The notes under the pieces: model-generated
What the model was told of the DNA's origin: nothing
The model's input: the letters and a program-made list of their open reading frames with translations, nothing else
Database searches by the model: none
In this document: piece by piece, positions 28,431-36,700 of the stretch
How positions within the stretch are numbered: the stretch's first letter is position 1
How the letters are laid out: every line of letters starts with the position of its first letter
From: Pseudomonas fluorescens
Lineage (GTDB): Bacteria > Pseudomonadota > Gammaproteobacteria > Pseudomonadales > Pseudomonadaceae
Reading direction: 5' to 3'
Length of the DNA stretch: 64,000 nt
Assembly: GCF_001623525.1 (NCBI RefSeq)
Contig: NZ_CP015225.1
Span: 868,001 to 932,000, forward strand
Made by a program: the position numbers and the translations under genes

Positions 28431-29528
28431 TCATTTGTAGGTCATGGTGAAGTTCAACGCGCCTTTGGCCACACCGGGACCGACGTGAGGCGCTAACTGG
28501 TAGAAGCGTGCGTTGAAGTCCAGCACCGTCGTGCCGGATGTGATGGGCACCAGGGGAACCTCCATACCCAGTGCGACAGGGGTCAGGCCGTCGCCCCTGA
28601 GGATCTGAACACCTACGCCCGATGCTCCAGAGTCTGCGGTCAGGCTGAAAATGCCGTTGTTTTCATCAACGGGGACGGACCCCAGAACACCATCGAGCTT
28701 GATCGTTGCGACGGCGATATTGCCATCTGACGGGTCGGCTTCGCAGGCGCTGAGCGTGATGGTAAAAGGCGCAAGGGTTGTGCCGAAGCCGGGGCCTGTG
28801 AACTCGGAGGTGTCCCAGGTCCCTAGTGGCACTGGATTGACGCTTACCGGGTTGCCCGAGATGCCGCAATGAGCCTGAATCACCGTGCCCACGGGGCCTA
28901 CGCCGAACCCTTTGCCGACGCCGGTAAAGGTCCCGCTGAACAGCTCGCGGCCATCCAGTGGGTTGGGACCGGTCGCAATGGGGCCGGTTTTGATCAGGGT
29001 GGTGTAGGTCCGCAGGTTGCGCAGTGTAAAGCGTATGAACGTGGTGATCTGGTCCTGATAGCCATCGAAGGGCACGATCGGGCGATAGGTCGGTCCGCCG
29101 ATGGGGATGAAGGTGTTGTTGCCGCTGCCATCGAAGGGAAAATCCAGGCGGATCAAGACGCCCACGCCGGGAATATTGGTGTTGAATACCTTGCCGTTCA
29201 CATCGAACCCGTCAACCGGCGGCAACTGGCCGGCGAACAGCGGGGCGGTTGGCTGGGCCTGGAAGTTGAGGATGGTGCCGGGGGTATCGACGCTGCAGTC
29301 CAGTTGCGAACCACCGCCGCTGGTGAAGGTGTGTTTGTTCAAGGTGCCGATGACACTTCCTACGGCAGCGTCCCGAGGGACATAAAGCGTGCCCAATTGA
29401 GGCTGGAAATTCAGGGGGCCACTTCCGGCCTCCCACCAGCAAGTATCGGCGGCGGCGAATGCGGATGAAGTCGGGCTGCCGGTGACCAGCACCAGGGATG
29501 TCAGCAGCAGTCGTGTCGATTGTTTCAT
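28431..29528 (-). CDS. Fimbrial tip adhesin-like protein
   Basis: Last gene of a chaperone-usher operon; 365 residues, exported by Sec (MKQSTRLLLTSLVLVTGSPTSSAFA). The mature protein begins ADTCWWEAG. It appears to have an N-terminal lectin-like domain (about 25-215) followed by a pilin domain (about 225-365) with a cysteine pair and a C-terminal donor strand ending GALNFTMTYK, which has the penultimate-Tyr motif recognised by the chaperone. Size and two-domain form fit a tip adhesin. Start at 29528 with AGGAAACACC upstream. Confidence 0.85.
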   Translation of the reverse strand: MKQSTRLLLTSLVLVTGSPTSSAFAAADTCWWEAGSGPLNFQPQLGTLYVPRDAAVGSVIGTLNKHTFTSGGGSQLDCSVDTPGTILNFQAQPTAPLFAGQLPPVDGFDVNGKVFNTNIPGVGVLIRLDFPFDGSGNNTFIPIGGPTYRPIVPFDGYQDQITTFIRFTLRNLRTYTTLIKTGPIATGPNPLDGRELFSGTFTGVGKGFGVGPVGTVIQAHCGISGNPVSVNPVPLGTWDTSEFTGPGFGTTLAPFTITLSACEADPSDGNIAVATIKLDGVLGSVPVDENNGIFSLTADSGASGVGVQILRGDGLTPVALGMEVPLVPITSGTTVLDFNARFYQLAPHVGPGVAKGALNFTMTYK

Positions 29529-29589
29529 GGTGTTTCCTGTGGGATCGGGCATGACAATAGGCTGTTTGCCAGTGGCTGGGTGGCGCGTG

Positions 29590-32118
29590 TCAATGGCATG
29601 TCAGCGCCTGAATGCGGTAGCCCTGCACCTGCTCCATCGTCTGCGGATTGACGTCCAGCCGGCATTGAGGGGCGTCGCCCGGTGCCCAGCGCACGTTAAG
29701 TTGTTGTGGCTCGGGCCCTACAGAGAGCAATACCTGGCCGGCCTGGCCCACGGTACCCAGAACAGTGCCCTGGGCATCGCTGACCTGAGCCCCGAAAGGC
29801 AGGGCCTGGCCGTTAGCCGTCTGCCCGCTGATCAGCAGGCGATTGATGGTACGCGCGGTGAAGGTGGTCTTGACCACGGCCCCGCGGCGTGGGACGACTT
29901 GCGCTGTGCCATTGTCGATCTCGATTTCAGGGCCCAAATCATCCGTTTGCAGGGACACCTGGTTCATTCGATAGGGCCGCAGGTAAGGGACCAGCGCGAA
30001 GCCTTGGGCGTTGGTTTTCACGCCCGTCGCGTTCTTGACTCCCACACCGGGGATATCCGGTACTTCAACCAACGCCAGCGTTTCTCCCAGGTACGGGCCA
30101 GCTTCGATACCATCGGCATGAAGCAGCAATGCGCCGCTGGCGTTCAGTGAGGTCGTGCGGTAGTGGCTGCTTTGAGTGATCCCGGCGCCGACGCTGCCAG
30201 TGGCCCCTTGATAACCTAAAGCCAACTCGGCTGACTGTCGCTGTTGCGAGTCGTGGCTGATGCTGGTTCGATAGTTGAGCCGGTTCTCAAGACTGTTACC
30301 ACTCAGGCTGGCCCTCTGGCTATGGCGTCCGGCGTTGTTCTGTACGTCGAACGTGGCAGTGCTCGAAGGCATGAAGTCCAGCGGCAATGATACGCTCAAC
30401 CCCATTTGGCGCTGCTCGCTCATGTTGCGTTTGTCGTTATCTCTGAGCGATTGCAAGGCATAGACGTTATAGGTCACGCCTTTGTGTTGGGTATTGAAGT
30501 TGAACTGGAACTGGCGTTGGGTGTTATTCGTTTGCCAGTAATCCTGGTGCGAGAACGTCAGGTTGACGGAGCTGTGTTTCCCGATTTTCTGGTTGATTGC
30601 CGCTTCGAGGCGGCTGCGTCGGCTACCGAAAAAACGGACGTCGTGCTCGCGGTCGCGCACAGCTTCGTCGAAATCGCGGTAACCCTCGGTGGAATAGCGA
30701 TAGCCAGCGAAACGCAGCTGGGTCCCGCTTTGGAATGATTTGCCGTATTTGACCGAGTAACTCTTGCCTTGCACGTCCTGGCTTGCCTGCGTATCGGAGT
30801 GACTCAGGTCCAAGGCCAGGGCGCCCAGCGCACCCAAGTCCCGGGAGGCCCCCAATGTGACGGCCCGATAAAAGTCGCTGCCCATCGCGCCGCCATATAA
30901 CGTCGTGCTCCAGCCGAGCCCCCAGGCCAGCGTACCTTGCCAGAGCAGAGGGTGGTCACCCTCGCTGATGGCGTTGTAATGCCCGACTGTCGCGCTGTAA
31001 CGCCAGAGATCTTCGCGCAAAAGATTGCTGAGTGTGGCGTAAGGCTGCGTGTAGCGATGAACCTGGCCATCGGCTTCGGTTAATACGATTTCCAGTTCAC
31101 CGCTGCCGCCCACGGTAGTGAGATCATCGATTTCATAAGCGCCGGGGCTGACATAGGTGGAGTAGATCGGGTAACCGTTTTGCAGGACTTCGAGCTTGGC
31201 CCGCGTCTGGGCCACGCCTCGTATGACAGGGGCATACCCCTGAAGGGCATCGGGCAGCATGTCTGGGTCCGAGGCAATGATTGCGCCCTTGATGGGCAGG
31301 CTCCTGAACACATCGCCCCGGGTAAAGGTTTCACCCAGGGTCAGATTGGCTTGCAAGCCGGGAAGATCGCGCTGGGCATAGGTATAGGCGCTGCTCCACT
31401 CGCGTTGGTTCTGTTCGTTGCGGCGTAACGTCTGGTTGCTGCGCAAACGCCAGGCGCCCAGATTCAGCCCACTGTTGAGGTACAGGTCATCACTCTGGCT
31501 GGAGCCGCCTTGTTGATGATTGCTCTGCTGCGCCGACACCTGGTAATTGATAAAGGCCGCGTTGATTCCGTGATCCCAGCGCTCGGGGTCGGCATAACCT
31601 GACTGATTCCTGCGCATGGCGATCTGAGGAACCGAGAGTGACAACCACAGCTTGGCGCCTTCGAATTCGATATTGGCCCCGGGGATTACGCTGGCCAGGT
31701 CGATGCAGTCGGTGTTCAGCGCTTGGTTGTCGGCCAGGCCGTCGAGACGTACGCCCAACTCTTGAAGCAAATCGGACGATAGGCAGGGCAGCAGGTCGCC
31801 CTCGGGGCTGAGGCTGAAGTCGAGCTCACGCAGGCCAAAGGAGCGCCGGTTGATTTGAAGTTCGACCCGATAGCGCCCCGGTCCAAGGTCCTGACTTTGG
31901 CCCAGCGCACTGAGTGCCAATGCCCCGGCATCGCGGGTGTATTCCGGATGCTGGCGCAGGAAACCGGATTGGAATTCAACCGTCGCATCGGCCAGCGCGG
32001 GTGTGATATCGAGCAGTGCCGTACTGGCACCCAGGGCGACCCAGTGTGCCAGGCGTGCTTCGCCGCCGATACCCGAGCGTTTCAAGAGTCGAGTCATTAA
32101 AAGTGTCCGAGAGCGCAT
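29590..32118 (-). CDS. Fimbrial usher
   Basis: Outer-membrane usher of 842 residues that assembles and secretes pilin subunits. Domain order: signal peptide, N-terminal periplasmic domain (FNSGFL-like VEFQSGFLRQ), 24-strand barrel with the plug, and two C-terminal domains ending in a Cys pair (CRLDVNP...QALTCH). The family signature around GYAPVIRGVAQTRAKLEVLQNG is intact. It starts four bases after the chaperone stop (an alternative ATG lies at 32097, seven codons in), consistent with coupling. Confidence 0.93.
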   Translation of the reverse strand: MRSRTLLMTRLLKRSGIGGEARLAHWVALGASTALLDITPALADATVEFQSGFLRQHPEYTRDAGALALSALGQSQDLGPGRYRVELQINRRSFGLRELDFSLSPEGDLLPCLSSDLLQELGVRLDGLADNQALNTDCIDLASVIPGANIEFEGAKLWLSLSVPQIAMRRNQSGYADPERWDHGINAAFINYQVSAQQSNHQQGGSSQSDDLYLNSGLNLGAWRLRSNQTLRRNEQNQREWSSAYTYAQRDLPGLQANLTLGETFTRGDVFRSLPIKGAIIASDPDMLPDALQGYAPVIRGVAQTRAKLEVLQNGYPIYSTYVSPGAYEIDDLTTVGGSGELEIVLTEADGQVHRYTQPYATLSNLLREDLWRYSATVGHYNAISEGDHPLLWQGTLAWGLGWSTTLYGGAMGSDFYRAVTLGASRDLGALGALALDLSHSDTQASQDVQGKSYSVKYGKSFQSGTQLRFAGYRYSTEGYRDFDEAVRDREHDVRFFGSRRSRLEAAINQKIGKHSSVNLTFSHQDYWQTNNTQRQFQFNFNTQHKGVTYNVYALQSLRDNDKRNMSEQRQMGLSVSLPLDFMPSSTATFDVQNNAGRHSQRASLSGNSLENRLNYRTSISHDSQQRQSAELALGYQGATGSVGAGITQSSHYRTTSLNASGALLLHADGIEAGPYLGETLALVEVPDIPGVGVKNATGVKTNAQGFALVPYLRPYRMNQVSLQTDDLGPEIEIDNGTAQVVPRRGAVVKTTFTARTINRLLISGQTANGQALPFGAQVSDAQGTVLGTVGQAGQVLLSVGPEPQQLNVRWAPGDAPQCRLDVNPQTMEQVQGYRIQALTCH

Positions 32119-32122
32119 GGCG

Positions 32123-32884
32123 TCACAGTGTTGGAGGGAGCTGCACGGGGGCGGTCAAAGGCGCGCTGAAAGCGCCGTAGTCATTGACTGTGGCGAAAGT
32201 GACCTGCAAGCCGGCTGTCGGTTTGATCCGGCCCAAGGCAAATGTCTGGCGTTGCAGCGGTGCCGACATGGCCGGGTTATTCAGTTCTTCGGATTGGCGC
32301 TGGTCGCTGACTTCAAGCCGGCTGAATGAGACATGGAAGGGGGTTGGGTTGTAGACCACCAACTGCGCCGAGCCGTTGACCTGCTCAATCGACCACAGCA
32401 GATCCTTGAGGCGGGCTTGCGGGTTGTCCTTGATTTGGCTGGGGCGATAGAACAGTTTGATCCGGGTGCGCAGGGCGATATTCAGGGCGTTGGCGTGGCT
32501 GGTATCGGCCTGGGGAATTTCCTGGACGTTGAAATAGAACAGCGATTCACGGTCCGTCGGCAAGGTGTTGGGGAGTGCATTGATCTGCACTTGTTGCTCC
32601 TTGCCGGGGTTGAGCCGGAACAACGTGGGTGACGGCATGAAGGGGACGGCGGTGGTGGTGTCGTCGGCAGCGGTGTTTACCCAGGTTTGAACGGCAAATA
32701 TATTCTCGCTGGGGTTGGCGATGATCAGCGAAACACTGCGTTTGTCACTGTCGAACACCACGCGGGTGCCGCTCAGGCTCAGCGCCGCCTGACTCTGGGA
32801 ACTCTGGAAAAACAAGATCGACAGTGCCGCGCAGGCGCCGAGAATTGACCGCGCGGCCCCAGGCTGCTTGATGAACGTGAACAT
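32123..32884 (-). CDS. Periplasmic fimbrial chaperone
   Basis: PapD-like chaperone that donates a strand to pilin subunits in the periplasm. About 253 residues from the ATG at 32884 (frame open to 32944); signal peptide ends near SQSQA. It shows LSLSGTRVVFDSDKRSVSLIIANP, the conserved PPLFRLNPG-like FMPSPTLFRLNPGKEQQVQI strand, ESLFYFNVQEIP and the KLFYRP motif with the conserved Arg. It lies between the major subunit and usher genes. Confidence 0.92.
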   Translation of the reverse strand: MFTFIKQPGAARSILGACAALSILFFQSSQSQAALSLSGTRVVFDSDKRSVSLIIANPSENIFAVQTWVNTAADDTTTAVPFMPSPTLFRLNPGKEQQVQINALPNTLPTDRESLFYFNVQEIPQADTSHANALNIALRTRIKLFYRPSQIKDNPQARLKDLLWSIEQVNGSAQLVVYNPTPFHVSFSRLEVSDQRQSEELNNPAMSAPLQRQTFALGRIKPTAGLQVTFATVNDYGAFSAPLTAPVQLPPTL

Positions 32885-32993
32885 AGAAAAGTACCGGTGG
32901 ATCAGGCGCGGGACTGCGCCTGAGGTGCAGTGCGCTTGCGCCACGGGGAGTCCGGCTTACAAACCGGCAACTCATGGCGTGCGCGGGCGGAAA

Positions 32994-33542
32994 TCAGATG
33001 ATGTTCACAAGGAACATGATGTGCGCCGAGGCAGGTCCCGGCGTTACCGTGGCAGCGGTCGAGCGATAACGGGCATGGAAGAGCATGTCGGTTTCGCCGC
33101 CGGCGACCAGGTTGTACGCGACGGAGCTGGTGCCGGGTGCGATGGCGGCGCCTGACTTGTCGCGGATCGCGATGGACACGCCCATCGCATGGCCCGGTGT
33201 CGGGGCAACGGCAAAGTAGTCGCCGCTGCTGTCGGCGGCACCGTTGAAGGTCGTAGTGGCGGTTTGGCCAGGGGCGATCACACAGCCTGAGCCGCCTTTG
33301 ACGCGCAGGACAAAGTCCTTGCCCAGCAGTTCATCCCCGACCTGGGTGAAGTGACTGGCATCGACACTGCCCATGTAAACGGTATTGCCGATGGTGCCAT
33401 CGCCTGGGTTGACGACTTCGATGGGGCAGGTGCTGGCGGTGATTTCACCTTGGAAGTGGATGGTACCGGTATTGGCAAGCGCCGCGGTGCCTGCCAGGCT
33501 GGTTGCCAGGCCAAGGCACAGGGCGAGGGAAGTTTTTTTCAT
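32994..33542 (-). CDS. Major fimbrial subunit (type 1 pilin)
   Basis: First gene of the chaperone-usher operon; 182 residues with signal peptide MKKTSLALCLGLATSLAGTA. Mature start ANTGTIHFQGEITASTCPIEV is the canonical donor strand and first Cys of type 1 pilins, with the second Cys in GGSGCVIAP. The C-terminus ends AHIMFLVNII; most pilins have an aromatic near the end, so this is a slight departure. Start at 33542; the frame open to 33683 has no signal-like sequence. Confidence 0.9.
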   Translation of the reverse strand: MKKTSLALCLGLATSLAGTAALANTGTIHFQGEITASTCPIEVVNPGDGTIGNTVYMGSVDASHFTQVGDELLGKDFVLRVKGGSGCVIAPGQTATTTFNGAADSSGDYFAVAPTPGHAMGVSIAIRDKSGAAIAPGTSSVAYNLVAGGETDMLFHARYRSTAATVTPGPASAHIMFLVNII

Positions 33543-33736
33543 GGTGGGAATCCAGTGGATGCAGTGCTCGGCATTCAAGGCGTGAGACCGGACGGGGCGC
33601 ACTGCGATTTGGCCGGTGTCGATAAGGTCTCTCTGGATAAGTTTAAGAAGCGGCGTGGGGGCGGGATATGAGAGAGTTCTCATTGTGAGCGTGGGGTGTC
33701 AGGGAGGTGGAACAGAATGTTTCGGGGGGGGCAGGC

Positions 33737-33772
33737 ACCAACCGAGACCGAGGTGTTCTCGGTCAGGTTGGT
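33737..33772 (-). terminator. Long hairpin downstream of RHS1
   Basis: On the minus strand ACCAACC-TG-ACCGAG pairs with CTCGGTC-TC-GGTTGGT around a five-base loop, 24 bases after the RHS1 stop. No T-run follows, but position and strength suggest transcript termination or 3'-end protection between RHS1 and the fimbrial operon. Confidence 0.5.
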
Positions 33773-33795
33773 GTTCAGGTGAGTGAGGGGGGGAG

Positions 33796-36700
33796 TCACG
33801 CAATTCTCAAATTTTCATTGATCAACTCGATCAAAAATGTGTTCTTCAGATGTTTCGGTGCTCCGCTGGCCCCCAATATTGTTTCGAATGTTTTTTCACC
33901 GAGCACATTTCCCGCGTTAGCAGCGGCGTTAACGCTGGCTCCTTTTCTTTTTGCTGCCACTGCGACGGCGAGCTGGTCCTTCGCAGTTGCAATGGGCCTG
34001 TTCTGAGGACCGCCGGTTTTATTGAGTTCTACCCCCTCTTTAATCTGCTCTAATAAAGTTCTTTGCGGGTTGCCAAGCCCATGTGCTTGCGGCTTCGGCG
34101 AGGGAGGGGGAGCGGGAGGAGAAGGGGGCGCTGCAGTTTGTCCTGCCGAACTCACCTTGGCTGAATTGCGATAGTAAGGCAGGTTACGCCTCAGTACCGC
34201 TCTGGGTATTTCCACTGGCACGGGTGTAGGTGGGAGTTCCGCGGCCCCGCTCATGACGAGCGCGTTGGACCACTTAGACGTCTGGTTTGCTAGAGCGCGT
34301 CCTATAGTGTAACCACCGACAGCGCCAACCAAGCTAATTCCCATGCCCGCGTAGTCCAATATCTGGCCCACCAGCAAAGCGTCCTCATTATCATCGGGTG
34401 TTGCCGCTTTGATCACCGTAGTAACGAACCCCAAACCTACGGCAGTCACTGATGCTACGTTAGCAATCACAGCGGCAGCCAATGCCAGGCCACTCAGACC
34501 GCCTGTGGGGACCCAGGTAATGACAGCAAAGATAGCCGCAACGACAGTCACGGCGGCGCTGATAGCGACAGTGACCCAGTTTTTACTTCGTTTGTACGCG
34601 CCCGGAACCCGATCCTCATCCGGGTGTTTCATGCGCGAGACCGAACTCACATGGCCCGTCGGGTCCTTGAAGCGAATCGGGTTACCCAGGCAATAGCAGT
34701 AGGGGTTGACGCCACCGGCACCGAAAGGGCTGAAGGAGTCCGGGCTGTGAAAGCGCATCAGCACCGGGTTGTAGGCGCGATAACCGTTGCCCAGCAGGTA
34801 CCAGCCACTGCTACTTTCCCGCACCTCGCCATTGAAGGCCCGAACGCTCAATAACGGTTCTTCGCTGCTGCGCTCGCCGTAGGCGCTATAGATAGCGGCG
34901 CGTAACGCGGCACCTTGGCATTCGCCCAGTACACTGCCATTGGCATCGGTGAACAACAGCAGGTTTTTCGACGGATCACCCGGTTGGTGTTGGCCCAGGA
35001 CCTGGTCTGCGGCGGTGAAGAAGTGGGTCTGTGCGGCGCTCTGGACGGTATAGCTCAGTTCGTCACCCTGGTAGAGGCGCAAGGATTTCGCCTGGGTACC
35101 CTCCTGGGAACTGATCAGGCGATCATGCCCATCGTACTGGTATTGCATGACCGGTTGCTGGCTGACGGAGCGCACTTCCAGCAGGCGGCTCTGGCTGTCG
35201 TAGCGCAGCAATTGCCCCTGCTCATCGTTACGCATGTTGCCATTATCGTCGTAGTCGAAGGTCTGTTCCTGCGTGGGGCCTCCATCGAGGCTGCGGGTCA
35301 TCCTGACCAGGCGACAGCGGTCGTCGTCGGCGTAGAAGTATTCGTTGACCTCGCTGGCCCCTCCCGAAAACTGGCTCACTCGTAGGGTGATGTTGTCCAG
35401 GTCATCGAAAACGTACATTTGTTGCTCGATGGCGCGACCGGCTTCATCCTTGGGCAAATCCCGGCCCGAGCAGGTATGGACGCTCAAGCGGCCACGGTCG
35501 TCGTAGTCGAACGCCTCCAGGAGCAGGCTGTTCAGAAGGCCTGCCTCCTCGACTTGCAGATGACGTGACTTGAGCTGCCCGTCGGGATACCAGACCTGCT
35601 CGATGGTCCGTGTCGAATGCCCCGGCAATGTGATCGTCCGCAGGATTTCCTGATCCTGATCGTCATACGTCAACTCGGTGATGAGCGTGGTGTTGGCGTC
35701 AGTATCAACGCTGGTGGTTTTGCTCAAGCGACTGAGAGCATCGTATTCGAATGTCGCTTCCAGGCTACCCTGAACGCTGCGCGTAACGAGTCCCGCGCTG
35801 TCGTATTCGTAGACGTTTTCGACGGTGTTGAGGTGGTTGATATCCAAGCGCTTGCGCAGTTGTCCACCCGATGTGCTGATGTATTGGGTTTCCCAGGACA
35901 ATCCCTGCTCATCGACCCATTGCTCACTGCGCACCTGGTTGGTGATGTCGTATTCGTAGTGACGCGAACCTTGCTCGTTCTGCGCCTTGACCAGACGAGC
36001 CGAGACCGGGTGGTAGTCAAAGGCGCTCTGTGCATCGGGCGAATGAATGGCGGTGGGCTGATCGGTCAGTTGCAAGTTTTTGTATTCATAGGTGATCACC
36101 GCGCCGGCGGCGGTGGTTCTCGTGTTGGGTTGCAACTGATCGTCGATGTAGCCGAGCGTTTCGCTGCGCATGCCGGTCTGGGTTTCGGTCAGGCGTTCCA
36201 GGCCGTCGAAGGTCTGGGTGCCGATCAACACGGGGTCGGGTGAACTGCCGGAGGCGGGTTTCACCCACAGTGCCGTGGGCAGTTCCGAGCGGCTATGGGT
36301 GGCATACTCGCGTGATACCACACACTGGTCCGGCAAGGTGGTGGTGACCATGCGGGACCAGGGGTCATAGCTGTAAAGCGTCTTGCGTTTGAGTTCGTCG
36401 ACCTCTTGTGTGCAGTTACCCTGGCCATCGTACTGGTAAGTGCGGGTGGCAAGCACCTGGCCCTGTGCATCGAGGCTGGCTGTCTGCGCCGGTTTGTCCA
36501 GCGAGTTGATGCGGGTCTCGCTTTTGCCACTGATCATCGGAGAGTGGCCAGGGCCTTGCCGCCAGCGGGTCTCCACCAGACCGTTCCAGGGAGATGGGTG
36601 ACCGACGGCGATGCCGATGGGGTTGAATTCGGTGTGGGCCTGCACACCGTCAGGGCCAGTGACACAGGACTGTTCGCCCCAGTCGTCATACTCATAGGTG

